A stretch of DNA of 64,000 nucleotides from Amoebidium appalachense (lineage: Eukaryota > Ichthyosporea). Within the stretch, counting starts at the first letter, position 1. The number at the start of each line of letters is the position of its first letter. The notes beneath the pieces are model-generated. The model worked only from the letters and a program-made list of their open reading frames with translations. It made no database searches and was not told the origin of the DNA. The DNA lies in assembly GCA_963693365.1 (NCBI GenBank), contig CAVNZM010000014.1, positions 6,882,001 through 6,946,000 of the forward strand, given 5' to 3'. The translations under genes and the position numbers were made by a program. Shown here piece by piece: positions 1 through 41,128 of the stretch.

Positions 1-162
1 ACCTTTTTTTTTCGGTGCCTTAAATGTAGGTAGCAGATCCGGAGGCCCTTTTTTTCCCCTTCCCAGCTGCTTTTAATTGGGGCTGACATGTATTCAGTAC
101 TAGTGATACTTATGGAGCTCCAAAACAGGCATGGATGGCCAACACTTGGGTGACTTGAAGAG

Positions 163-1954
163 ATGCTTGCGGCGGGGGGCGAGTGCGAAAACGGGCAGAG
201 CCCAAATTACTGTGCAGGTTGTATACAGTTAGACGCGCACAGGCCACCAGGAACGTTCCATTTAGGCAAGGCGACAACAACATCCCAACTTGACGGCATG
301 AACGGGGAGGTGGAAGTGGTTGACATGGTTCTAGAAGCAACAGGGCCGTCAAACGTATCCAACCGTGGCAGTTGTGAGCACGAATCCACACACGGTGGCC
401 AGGCGAAAGCGACCTCCAAAATTGGAAACACGGAAGGGCAGGTTGTAGTGGTTGATTTTGGTTCAGGAGCAACAGGGCCGTTAAGTAAAATCAACCGTGG
501 CGCGTGTGAGAACGAATTGCCACGCAGTGGCCGATCTGAGGAAAAAGGGGAAAACGTTAAGATTAAGTCTCGCGAAACCGATGTACGGACATATCTCTAT
601 GCAACGTTTCTGATTCATTTGGTCATTCTATTCACACTCGTCACCTATGAGGGCGTCTACCTATTTTTGGTAGGCCGTGTGCGAAAAACCAGTCCTTATC
701 ACGATGTCAAGGTTGCGGCCGACAGTCTCCAAGAGGCCATCACGGCTCGAGACAGCGCCAAGCTGCGTGTTCCCGCCAACACCACCCTCCTCTCCTACCT
801 GTCCGTTAAAGCCCAAAACGAGTGTGCCGAATTCAACAACATCCTTGCGCAAGCGAAAGCAGACGGCTGGAAGATCCTCTGCTATGACATCACTTTCACG
901 TCCATCATTGTAGTCATCACATGTTTGGTTATGCACATTGTTTACCAGAATAGGAATCACCCTACTGTCCGGTCGCGTGGGGGCGTGTACCTCGTGGGCA
1001 TGTTCGGAACCGGGCTGTTGGCAGAAGTCAGTGCGGTTTTGCTTACTCTCTGCTGCATGCTTCAACTCCGTGCGTTCCCTATGGGTGCTGATTACCTACA
1101 GCTAGAAGTAATCACAGCAAACAAATCGCTCCTTGCAGATGAAACGCTGTACGTGTTCCTATTTGCGGTGCTCGTCTTCTGTTTTTTCTTAGCGCTTATG
1201 GTCGGCCGGCAGAGGCTGATTGCCTATGTTTTCACGACGATGATGTTCGAGCCGAAGGATCCGACCGCTGAGCAGTTACGATTTGCGGCAGTTGCCACGC
1301 TCTGCGGCTTTGCCCTCAGCGCTCCCTTCTTCTTTATTTGGTGGGCAAGAGACGGCTTTAGCCTGAGCGGGGCCTGGTATGGTCTGCTGGGAACAGTGCC
1401 CATGGGTGTTTTCTACAGTGTCTTTACGGTGTATTACTCGTATACGGCGCGAAAATCGACCCTCCGGTTCAACGATTTTTTCTGCAGCATCCGGTGTGTG
1501 GCCGCCGAGAATGTTCTGTTCTTTGGTGTCATTGTGTTCTGTGAGTTGAACCCACATCATGTTTTGGTCACATCGGCCACTTATTGTGCAATGATCCGCG
1601 CCATCGTCTTGACACACCTGCTGGACCAGTTTAGTACACAGGTGTGTTTTTCTTTTCTCTCTCCTTTTTGAACACTAAACGATGAACATGATTCACAGGC
1701 AGTCTTTGAGGTTTTATAAGCTTAACCCTCCTCCTCTTTAAGCTTACCGCCATTCCCCCTAGCTCTCTTGCACTCTGTGTGACTCAAGTAATCGGTCAGT
1801 TACTACCTATGCAGACACTGTGCACACGCCCCGAGAGCACATGTCACGTGGGCCACATAGATCAACTATGGTGCATATTGAAACACTTGCACATTCACGG
1901 TGAGTACGCATCATACTTGAATCCATTCAACACATGCGCGCGCGCACCCACACC

Positions 1955-2000
<46 letters not shown>

Positions 2001-2762
2001 ACTCTGACGTGCGCTGTGTTCGGTCAATCGCATGGTTTTCCTTAGCAGGTCTGGAAATTTATGCACATCACTGACTCGTACACGTGTACATGGCTATGAC
2101 TGTCCCCCCCCCCCCCCCCCCCCCCCCCCTCCCCATCCCTTACCCCAAACAGAACTGTAATCATCAATTACGCCAGTTGCCTGAGCTGTATTGAAAAGAT
2201 ATGTTGCTTGATGGATAACCCCGCTATAGAGGTATAGTAGTAATGTAGTACATGATAGATAACCCTCCGAAATGCAGGTAGTCCAGGCATATATGGAGTT
2301 ACCGGATGTCAGGGCTGATCTTGGGCGGCTCACCATAACCACGGCCCTGCGAGTAGTCTGCATGAACACGCCATCCCACATCGCCCAACGTGAAAATGTC
2401 TTGGTTAGGCAAACGGTATCTCCCATTGCTGAAGTATGTCCACTGCGCCCCCTTATCCTTCGCCCCCTCCGCTCAAACACACACATACACACGAGCCATC
2501 ACGGGCACACACTGTGACACACACACGTGCCCAGCACGCACACATGCACACATACAGCACGCACACACACACACCGTAATGTTGGTCGCATTTCTTGCGG
2601 GTTTTCAGGCTGCTTAACCCGCATTGCAGTATTCTCATACCAGAAATATTTGACATTGGTCTAAGACCTTAGTTTCAACACGTGCTGTTGTACTTTCCGG
2701 TTTCCCCCCTTCAGATACACTCAACCATCCACCCTTGGGTGTGTGTGTGTGTGTGTGGGGGG

Positions 2763-2799
<37 letters not shown>

Positions 2800-2989
2800 T
2801 TCACAGAGAGCAGAGCAGTAATCGGAGTGCTGTACGTTTCCTCACCGTGACTCGCAAGCTCCTGCTCCCCCCCCCCCCCCCCCCCCCTCCCTCCCCCCGG
2901 TGCCCCCCTCACCTCCCCCCGAGGCAAAAGCACCAGCACATTTACATGACACACGCACAGGCAGACATGCAGTTACGTACATACGTGCG

Positions 2990-3033
<44 letters not shown>

Positions 3034-3420
3034 CAAAGTTAACCCATACACACATCACACCCTGACCGCGTGTAAACACTAGGATTTTGTGCGCACAGGC
3101 ACAGCATAAGCAACCATGCTTGAAACACACAGAAATGCAAGCAGGAATTTTAGTATACCACTGCACTACACACGATATGAACGTGTCGCGATTCCCATGA
3201 ATACAGTGTGGTTATCTCATGCAGAGTGTCACGCACATGTATGCAAACACACTGGCATTGAAATGGTAAAAGGGTAGGCATAGAGGCATCTTGAGACGTA
3301 TAAACGAGCACTCACAGAGAAAATACAGTAACAGTCTGACTGACAAACGTTATATGCACCCATGGTGATGGTGAGAACAGCCAAACATAACCACGAACAC
3401 TGGTTGTGTGACTTTGTGTG

Positions 3421-3460
<40 letters not shown>

Positions 3461-3469
3461 CGCGCGTGT

Positions 3470-3535
<66 letters not shown>

Positions 3536-3661
3536 AGTCTGACGGGCATCATGAATCCAACTTCACAGGAACCATTGGAGCTCGAGAACCGCATGCCGCA
3601 AGCAAGCCGTACAACTACAGCCGGATCCGGACAGGCCGATGTGGCACAAATAAGTACATAA
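163..3661 (+). CDS. Multi-TM protein with divergent C-terminal RGS domain (7TM-RGS paralogue A)
   Basis: Proposed exons are 163-1641, 2278-2415 and 3569-3661, all joined in phase 0 (about 569 residues). Residues 1-140 are hydrophilic and contain a direct duplication (about 48-77 and 93-122, each with a VVD...ATGP...NRG.CE pattern). Hydrophobic segments lie near residues 145-170, 240-262, 274-298, 328-352, 372-396 and 402-427; a seventh is not obvious. After the last one comes a stretch resembling the RGS core (FNDFFCSIRCVAAENVLFF), then a helix ending in Q at the exon boundary and an ELPDVRADL segment in exon 2. The gene at 44813-48427 has the same order and the same exon break after Q, which is the main support for joining exon 2. 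Known role of 7TM-RGS proteins: accelerating GTP hydrolysis by G-alpha at the membrane. The RGS match is weak and conserved contact residues may be missing. An alternative short last exon (1699-1719) would end the protein after six more residues. Confidence 0.62.
2718..3535. repeat. Simple-repeat cluster in the last intron of the 7TM-RGS paralogue A gene
   Basis: (TG)n and poly-G at about 2740-2798, poly-C at 2870-2887, (CA)n at 2996-3030 and a long (TG)n at 3417-3533 interrupted by a (CG)n block near 3451-3466. Open frames here are His-Thr or Cys-Val repeats and are not genes. Confidence 0.9.
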
Positions 3662-4448
3662 TAGTTAGTATTTAGGTTTATCGGAAACCAAGAATTCTCA
3701 TTGTCTCGGGACTACGAACGGTTCTTGGAGATATTATCGCAGCATCGAGTATTTTTATTTTCATTTCGTGTTGCTTTGATTGCATCCTAGTAGTAGTTAT
3801 GTAGTGATCCGGGCCGTATGAAATAGCAAGCTTGGATGAATGAAGTGTACAATGACTATTTTAATTAGCCATTTCTTTGGTTTTGATTTCCCTTTTGCAA
3901 ACGGGCGTATATACGAGCTGCGAAATCGTTTTTCGAAAGTCCGTTGATGGCTTTTGTTTTGTGAGACTTTTTTTTTTTTTTTTTTTTTTTTTTGCCCATT
4001 TCCCCTTTTACAAATCTGGAAACGAACGGGTGCCAGTAGTACTAGTTAGGCTAGTGGTAAGGATTTTGAATGCAGTTTTCTGGAACTACAGCTGTCGGGT
4101 AAACTTTGAATAGCTCTTGTACTGTGATAAGCGCAGACGTAACGTACATATACCTCGTGTCCAAGGACATGTCGAATGCAATGTATTCTAATTAGCATTC
4201 AGGTGTCCATAACTATCGATTTGATTGACCCATATATCGATATCGTCCCTTGTTGACATGCGCACACACTAATCGCCCGGCATACACGTATGTACACAAA
4301 ACATTCGTAAACACACATCATCCCCCCTTCCCCACCCCCAATTTGAAAGCGCACACACACCAAACACCCACTGGAGTCCCGCCTCATCATTATTGGCCGG
4401 CCCTCCCATTTGCTTTCAATGCTCTGTTGCACAAGCGCCCGACAGTAT

Positions 4449-4483
<35 letters not shown>

Positions 4484-4878
4484 TCCTCCTCCTCCTGCCC
4501 CGCTCCCCCGACCACATTCACGTTAGCTGAGTACGCACAAGTGCGGACATGTCACCATGCACGTGTGCCCACATAATATACTACATGTGCATGTGCGCAG
4601 AGATAAACCGATGCGTATGCATGTGTGCATCAACGGGCCCCAGGCACATAAAATCACTTTAAAAATTATATGGGCACCCTATGCATACTCCACTTTCCAA
4701 AAACTGCCAACACACTTGCATGTCTTTATCACCGTGATTCAAATTGGATTCTCCCGTTTTTTTCCCCAAATCACTGCAGCCGAGCAAAGATCCATGCAAG
4801 CACATATATACAACAACAGGCTATGGCTGCCTGCAGCCAGAAGGATCCAGTGGCACAGTTCATACCTTTTCATTTTCA

Positions 4879-4910
<32 letters not shown>

Positions 4911-5393
4911 CTCCTCCACTGTTCATGCAATTTCATCTTCATACACCCCCCCCCCCCCCTCCCCCCCCCCAAACCCCACCTCAGCCCTTTTTACCCAAGG
5001 CAGGATAGAAGCGGTTAGCGGGGCTCGATAATCAAAATTCCTCGTGTGCAGCAACACCTTCATGCCCCAAGGAGAAACCATTGGCAAGAGTGATCGTGTG
5101 CACAATGCTACACCCTTGCCCTGGTTCCACCGCCATCACCACCAAAACGTAACAGTACAAGCAGCCTCTCACAAGGCTCGGTCTAGTACTAATGACCCAG
5201 GAAAAAGAGCTGGATGGGAGCCAGCACGAAAGAAGAGAAAAAAAGATGAAAAAAGAAAAAGGGAAACGAAGCTGGCAGCAAACTATTAGTAACACTGACT
5301 AACAACAAATATATATCAGCACCCCTTCCTAATCAGCAGATCAAAAAGAAAGAAAGAAAGAAAGAAAGAGAGGAAGAAAGAAAAAAATGGTGT
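3662..5393. other. Intergenic region between paralogue A and the UPF0696 gene
   Basis: This lies downstream of one gene's stop and downstream of the convergent minus-strand gene's stop. It holds poly-T (3968-3992), poly-C runs (4449-4480, 4880-4909, 4946-4970) and an A/G-rich stretch (5220-5275, 5344-5390). The short frames over 5032-5295 have no family I recognise and no supporting splice structure. Confidence 0.6.
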
Positions 5394-11700
<6,307 letters not shown>

Positions 11701-12663
11701 GGTGAAGTTGAGGCCCCTTCCTAGCGCGTGTGTGGATGGGTGTAAGGAGACAGAACTCTAAACTCACTTACACCTTGCTTTTAACTTGAACTTATCTTTA
11801 AATCTGGCAGAAAACTTTTGGCTGTAGTGTGGTCTTGAAAGCTTTGTAACCTTTTTTTTGTTTTCTCATAGCCTGAGATTCTGGCAGAGGTTCACACGTG
11901 CAATTTTTCGCACCCTGTCAACACGAACGGCCCAGAGGAGTGCAACACGAAAACCAATTCAAGTTGAAGCATAGACTGCAAGAGCAAGCCTTGAAATAGA
12001 AAGAAACAAAAAAATTGACTCGATTATACAAGAGGCATCAACATAAATATATGCGTTGATAATTTTTGTTTTTCTACTTTCTTACTAGCTGGCATATACT
12101 CTTTGAGTGGTTGGTGTCTGTGACTTCACGACGCACGGTTCTGTCCACACTGAGGAATGTGCAAAAGCTTTACCCCGCTCTGTACACTTACCTAATATGG
12201 CATGTGCATATCACAACACGAACGTATTTTGGTGGGAACCTGAACGTCGCTCAGCCGGTCTGTGTGGGACCAACTTATGTTTTGTGTGCACACACGTGTG
12301 CAGTATAGCTGTCTTACTAGGCTCCACATGCATATGTTACTACGCAGAAGGATTTTGTGTTTTCATAGCATCCTGTTTGTCAATCGTCGTTATCATGCGT
12401 TACTAATATAGTAAATCTTTTACACTCAAGTTTGAACATGGCCTGGAGGTGTGGGTCCATGTTTTGGGGTTGATAGTAATCACACGAGAGAGCACGGGTG
12501 TGATATAGCTGTAGGCTTGAGAAGGAGGAGGTTGGATAGTTTCAGAACGGTGGTATAGACACGCAAAAGAGGTTTTGTGCAAGACAAAAGGGTGGTGAAC
12601 GATAGAGACATCGGGACCAGGAGTTAGTGTAATCTATGTGGGCTAGATCCATTTGCAACCAAG
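11701..12663. promoter_or_regulatory. Spacer between divergent UPF0696 and RdRP start codons
   Basis: This 963-base segment separates the minus-strand start at 11700 from the plus-strand start at 12664. Unlike the surrounding introns it carries almost no simple repeats and is AT-richer, as expected of a 5' regulatory spacer. I see no unambiguous TATA box or initiator, and frames at about 12066-12406 are not convincing genes. Its role as a shared promoter is inferred from position only. Confidence 0.5.
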
Positions 12664-35135
<22,472 letters not shown>

Positions 35136-35145
35136 TACTAGCGAA

Positions 35146-35183
<38 letters not shown>

Positions 35184-35323
35184 TTAGAATGTGTTATGGC
35201 TCTGGAGTGTAAAGTACACATATAACGGGACTCAAGGCAAATAGCGCATAGCACTTTGGCATAACAGACACAATACTATAGGGATATGGTTGTTGTTTTT
35301 TGTTTTTGTTTTTCGCGTGCACG

Positions 35324-35359
<36 letters not shown>

Positions 35360-36891
35360 GAACTTTAGTTGGATTTCGGATTACGGTGCATGCTTTTTGA
35401 TCGCCTACGACCAAATTCCTATCTTTTTGTATGATCGTGTCTTGGGGACAAACAAACTGAACGCAATTGTAAAAACACTTACACACATGATGTTGAACAG
35501 TTGTGCGTTTTGCATCACCCAGCTTATGCTCTTAGGCGGACCGCCATTGCAAGCATGATAGGTATCATAGGACTTATGATTTGAACTAACCAGCTCCATA
35601 CGTATGATTTGAGCTAACCAGCTCCAAGTGAATAATGTAGTGTGTTTTTGTTTACGCCATATGATTATGTAAAGATATAGTGTGCATAGAGCAAGTTAAA
35701 CCTCAATACAAAGCATGACATGAATTTAGATTCACACAGTGCACTCCCACACGCAATCCACCAACCACCCGATCCCCCCCCAAAAAACTGACACATGTAC
35801 ACACCCCGATTATAATGCATACTCCACGGATCATTTTCGGCTTTCACTCTCGCATGCGCAACTTGAAATTGCTCACAATATTTGGTACAACTCAAAACCG
35901 ACAATATGGTTGCATTCTGCGCAGATGCGGCAATGCAAAAGAGTAAGGCACAAGTTGATTAGCACACAAGCCTTATATATTAGAAGAGCCCTTTCTTGGG
36001 GCGGTCCCCGCGCGGGGGGGGGGGGGGGGGGGGGGTTAGGATTACTCATTTCATCAGAGGTGTGAATTGATTTACACCTCGGACTGTATGATGAAGAGAT
36101 GTTATTAGAAAAGCAACATTTGAAGGACAACATACATTAAAACTACAACGCGGATAAAAAGAAGGTATGATTTTTTTTGGGGGGGGGGAGGAGGGTTGGG
36201 AGGGAATGTGCAGCATAGGCAGAGCACCCGTACATTTCAACCCACAAACCGTGAGGGTGTAACCCAAATTTAGGTTGAAAAGCTTGAATAAATGTGTGAA
36301 GGTCACCCGTCTTGATCAGCAGCAGTATTGCCCACTGCCACGAACACGAACATTTTTTTTTTTTTTTGGGGGGGGGGGGGGGGGACACGTACGGTTGGGG
36401 GAGGTGAACACGTGTGAGCATAAAATACAGAATGTACAGGTACTGTATTGAAAAGAGGTTCATTTGACCCAGTCATATGCACACCTGTAAGATCACCGTG
36501 TGACGTAGTGGGGCTATAACACGTGTGTGGCTGTGCATAAGTGTGTGTGTCTGCATGTGTGTGTGTGTGTATGTTCGTGTGCACTGCATGTATGCATGTG
36601 TGTGTAGTCAAGTGCACACAATCAATCACTGTGTCCATACATTCAGAGCTCACCCAGTGGTGTCACGCCTACTATACCCTCTCAACTTAAAAGAGAAGTA
36701 TATCGATACACATGTATAAGAGTACCCCACAAACCTATCCTCCAATCAGAACACTCCGAGTCCAGCCCAGAACATTCCACCACCACCCTTCAGCCTCAAA
36801 CACCCTCTACCCCCTCGTGACACTTAGCCAATCACATCAAAATCCCGTGCCAGCCGACCAATGAAATTCCTCCATGTCGATCAGCAACCAA
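35136..36891. other. Intergenic region between the convergent RdRP and uL14 genes
   Basis: It holds poly-G runs (35149-35182, 35325-35357, 36015-36036, 36368-36383) and a short direct repeat of atttgaactaaccagctcca (about 35579-35599 and 35606-35626). No coding exon is recognised. CCAAT-like words occur near 36745-36895, at the 3' end of the uL14 gene. Confidence 0.6.
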
Positions 36892-37383
36892 TCACAGTTG
36901 GGGAGCCAGTGCGGCGAGTTTTGCCGTGTTGCGCGCATTCACCAACTCACTAAGTGCACCCGTGCGGCTCAAAAACCTCGTCCCCAAAGGCTCACCCTTC
37001 TTGTTTATGAGCACACACGCATTGTCTCCAAACGTGAGCGTGCGTCCGTCCCACCCTTGGGCACGTGCCTGTAAACACGTGGGGGAGACCCAAATTAGTC
37101 GAGAAGTGAGTCATGGAGGCAGGGGGGGGGGGGGGGGGGGAGGTATGCATAAGGGTTGGAATTATAGTGGTGGAAACTCAAAAGGAAAAACACAAACCGT
37201 CACAAGAATATAAAAAAGGGGGGGTGGGGGTGGGGGGGGTGATGTATGCGTTAGAGGGTTGGAAATATGGAGGAGACAACAAAGAGCAACAACAAAGCGT
37301 CACAAAAGTGGGAAACCCAAAATCAAACAATTCAAGAGTGCAGGCAGAAGACACTTGAACAGAGCCCATCATCAGGGGGGGAA

Positions 37384-37423
<40 letters not shown>

Positions 37424-37867
37424 AGGGAAATGAAAAGAAGGGGAGGGGGGATGGCATGGATGTGAAATGTGCATCCTGTGGTTTCCCAGCATCTCCCATC
37501 CCCTTTGCACATGTACACTGAATATCTCTATTCGTCCGATAAAAGAAGAAGGAAACTACAAGGCACCTATACGCGTGTGTACCAGGTCTGCGTGCATGTG
37601 GGAATGTGCATTTATGTGTACACATTGGTGTGTTTGCCATATAGGCATGGGTGTGTGTGGGTGCTCGGGTGTGTATCTGTGTGTGTGTGCATGCATGGCT
37701 GTGTGTGAGCTCACAGCACAATGAGCTGTGTGTGTGTGCACGTGCCAATGCACATGCAGGTGCAAGTGTACAACAGTGAGCCACATGTGCACGTGACGGT
37801 ATGTGTATCTGCATGCACAAACACGGCTGGTCAGTCACCGTGTGTCTGTGTGTGTGTGGTGTGTGTG

Positions 37868-37906
<39 letters not shown>

Positions 37907-38278
37907 CGTGTGTGCGCGCGCGCGTGTGCCCACGGCTACCCGTAGAGCATGGTGCTGCCTGCCACATAACAACATAAAGCGGAGAAATAAGTTAGCATAA
38001 ATATCTTCGTCCCCCCCCCCTCTCTCCCCCTCCCTCTTCCCCCCATTTTTTTCTTTCTTTTCTGGGCCATCTGGGGTGTACGTACGCGTGTTCTGACGAC
38101 CACAGCCCTGTGTACCTCTGCCTTTTTGACTTGCTGCTTTGTGCTGGCCGCAGAGGCAGGGGGCAGGTTCTTCGTTTTCTTGATAACCACCGCTATCTCA
38201 TCACCTATCTTGGCTGGCTTGGTCGGCGCCGCTATGTTTTTAATGCACTGTGTGTGTGTGTGTGTGGGGGGGGGGGGG

Positions 38279-38321
<43 letters not shown>

Positions 38322-39225
38322 TGAATGCGGAACACGGTACGAAGTACGCATACACGAAGGACACATGCAAAGGCAAACATTCATGTATGCAACATCAGCC
38401 ATGCGCACAGTATGTGTCATAAGCAGAGCCCATCCTCGGGGAGGGCCCAAGCCATCAATTGCGTCTGAGTTTCGACCCCTTAGCCGGCGTATATACGACT
38501 CTCGAACTCAGACAGCAGCATCAACTGAACTTGGGAGGGTCAGCCCGTCTTGATCAAAGACGAGCAGGGTTGCTTATGCAAGCAAGGGAGCAAAACGGTG
38601 AATATGTGTGTGCAAATTAATGCAGTGCAGATGAAAATGCGTATGTGCTTACAGATGCACGACACAGAGCAACCATGCCCGGTTGCATGGAAGTAAAGCG
38701 GTCTCCACACACTGGTCTGTCCTGAAAGGACACCTCTGAAAGAAGACGGGGGGGGTTTGAATGCGGAACTGCACGGTACGAAGTACGCATACACGAAGGA
38801 CACATGCAAAGGCAAACATTCAAGTATGCAACATCAGCCATGCGCACAGTATGCGTCATAAGCAGAGCCCATCCTCAGGGAGGGCCCAAGTCATCAATTG
38901 CGTCTCAATTTCGACCCCTTAGCCCGCGTATATACGACTCTCCAACTCAGACAGCAGCATCAACTGAACTTAGGAGGGTCAACCAAAGACAAGCAGGGTT
39001 GCTTATGCAAGCAAGGTGAGCAAAAAGGTGAATATGTGTGTGCAAACTAATGCAGTGCAGCGGAAAATGCGTATGTGCTTACAGATGCACGACACAGAGC
39101 AACCATGCCCGGTTGCATGGAAGTAAAGCGGTCTCCGGGGGGAATGTGTGTGAGTGTGAGTGTGAGAGTGTGAGAGTGTGAGAGTGTGAGAGTGTGAGTG
39201 AGTGAGTGAGTGAGTGAGTGAGTGA

Positions 39226-39290
<65 letters not shown>

Positions 39291-39755
39291 TGTGGTGTGT
39301 GCGTGTGTGCTAGAAGGAGGGGGGGGGTGGGGAGATGTGAGGTATGCATTAGGGTTAGGAATATGGAGGAGACACCAAAGGATAAAACGTCACAAAAATG
39401 AAAAACCCTGAAATCAAACAATTAAGGACGGAACAAACAAAGATCGTGCAGGCAGGAAAGCAGAGCCCATCGTCAGGGGGGTTCCTATGCCTCCACAAAA
39501 GAATGTGTTTTGTCTCTTTAACCTCTCATGCGTGGCTCCCTACCCATACTTTGTTTCAACATCAATAGGGTGTGGCAAGGGGAGGGGGGGGAGGGGAGGA
39601 CTATGAATTAGAGGCTGGCAAACATGCAAGCAAATAGATGAAGACACCTGGAAGAGCAAAAGCACAAAACCGAAACCAAAACTGATGTGACTCGTGTAGA
39701 TGAAAAGACACTTGAACAAAGCCTTTCTTAGTCAGGTTGTTTTCGGGGGATATGT

Positions 39756-39788
<33 letters not shown>

Positions 39789-40534
39789 GGGGGAGGGGAT
39801 GGAAGGAAGGCAGTGGGTCGGGGGTTGGGGGAAAACTGGATGCATCCGCGGGGGGAGGGGAGGCGGGGGAGAGGAGGAAGGGGGGGGGGGGGGGGGGGGG
39901 GATAGTGGTTTGTGGTGGTAGCAGCGGGGATGAGGAGAGAAGAATATAAGGTTCAGATTTGGTGTAGAGGGGGCCTCAAAAAGAGAAGGATTGTGTTCAA
40001 GTTCAAGTTACGAATTGGAAAACGTGTATGTGCAGGCGCGTGCCTGCATGGCTGCATGTGAGTGCCGTTGTATGCAGTTGAGCATGTGAGCGTGTGACCG
40101 TGTGTGTGGTGTGTGTGTGGATAGGTGTGTGCTTGTGCATGTGTAAGTGGATGTAGGTGTGTGCAAGTGCAACAAGCTTGCACCTGCGCGTTTATGTGTG
40201 GTGTGTGCATGTGTCCGTTCTGTGCTATGCACCTGCACTTAAAGAAACACGTGCACATAACAACACACACATGCTTGGCGGTACGTTCAGCTTCCACCGC
40301 TAAACGCCAGAAGTGTGTGTGTCACAGTAACGGAGTGTGTATAAACAGGCATGAATGCAAGTGGGTTAAAATTAAGGGGACTATTGTTGTGTGCGTTGAA
40401 GCACGGGCACTTGCCCTCGTCGTGTGCGCGTGTCAAGTAAGCGTGCTCGATGCACGTGCCCAGGGGCAGTTGTGTGTGTGTGTTTGTTGTGTGTGTGTGT
40501 GTGTGTGTGTGTGTTGTGTGTGTGTGGGTGTGTG

Positions 40535-40576
<42 letters not shown>

Positions 40577-41009
40577 GTGTGTGCGTGTGTGTGTGCGTGT
40601 GTTGAGCAACACGCTCGGGCATATGCAGGTGCCCGTGCGTGTGTGTGGGTGTGTCAAAGTGGGGTGCAACTGAGCTGAGTATGCACGGGCAAACATGCCT
40701 GTCTACAAAGAAGAGGATATGTGTGTGTAAGCAGGTAAGCATGCTCTTGCTAGCGTGTATGTGCCTGTGTGTACGTGTATTGGTGTGTTTGTGTGCGTAT
40801 GGGTACCGGCACACGTGCGTTCAAGCGTCGGTGCTTGTATGGGTGAAACTTTAAGGTGGGCCTGTGTGTGCCGTGTGCGTCGATGTCAGCGGGTAAGCGT
40901 GTGTACGTGCCTGAAGAAGGGGGGGTGATGTGGAAAGGGGGGGGCGGGGGGGAGAGGGGGGACGTGGACGTGAGAAAGCGGGGAGCGGAGGGGGGGGGGG
41001 AGAGGGGAA

Positions 41010-41041
<32 letters not shown>

Positions 41042-41128
41042 AAGGAACGGGGGGGGATTGCCAACCATAGCGAGACGGGCACCCGTGTTGTCGATAACAT
41101 TCAACATGGTCATGTGCTGGATACCCAT
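36892..41128 (-). CDS. MRPL14: Ribosomal protein uL14, bacterial/mitochondrial type
   Basis: Three minus-strand exons join in phase 0: 41066-41128 (21 codons), 38086-38247 (54) and 36892-37068 (58 plus stop), giving 133 residues, the normal size for uL14. Motifs run in order: MGIQHMTMLNVIDNTGARLA (the bacterial-type N-terminus), CIKNIAAP, IGDEIAVVIKKTKNLP, AVVVRTR, FGDNACVLINKKGEPLGTR, and a C-terminal LAALAPQL. These match bacterial L14 and organellar homologues far better than cytosolic eL23/uL14, so a mitochondrial large-subunit role at the rRNA/subunit interface is likely. No extra N-terminal targeting segment is visible at this start. A short insertion (PPASAASTKQQ) sits between the two central strands. 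The first donor is GTTGGC, which is weak. The two introns are about 1.0 and 2.8 kb, large for a 402-nt coding sequence. Confidence 0.9.
37110..37430. repeat. Copy of a dispersed intronic repeat with poly-G
   Basis: The block around 37255-37380 (gaaatatggaggagacaaca ... aatcaaacaatt ... gaacagagcccatcatcagg) is similar to 39355-39480 (gaatatggaggagacaccaa ... agcagagcccatcgtcagg), in the other uL14 intron. Poly-G follows at 37386-37422. Confidence 0.8.
38320..39136. repeat. Direct duplication in the uL14 intron (about 380-bp copies, 436-bp offset)
   Basis: Copies at 38320-38706 and 38755-39136 share long near-identical stretches, for example ttgaatgcgga at the start and atgcccggttgcatggaagt near the end, with a few substitutions and small indels. 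The first copy is preceded by a long poly-G (38291-38319) and the second by a short G-run (38749-38754). Confidence 0.93.
39730..39910. repeat. G-rich low-complexity block
   Basis: Poly-G (39757-39787 and 39881-39900) with gga-type sequence, in the uL14 intron. A related repeat fragment precedes it (39600-39735, ending acacttgaacaaagcc, like 37350-37370). Confidence 0.85.

Noticed and set aside
12066-12406. Two overlapping plus-strand frames between the divergent genes
   Set aside because: Cys/Tyr/His-rich with no family resemblance and no splice context; more likely 5' regulatory sequence.
36720-36900. CCAAT boxes clustered near 36745-36895 as a promoter
   Set aside because: They fall at and beyond the 3' end of the minus-strand uL14 gene and no start codon follows on the plus strand.
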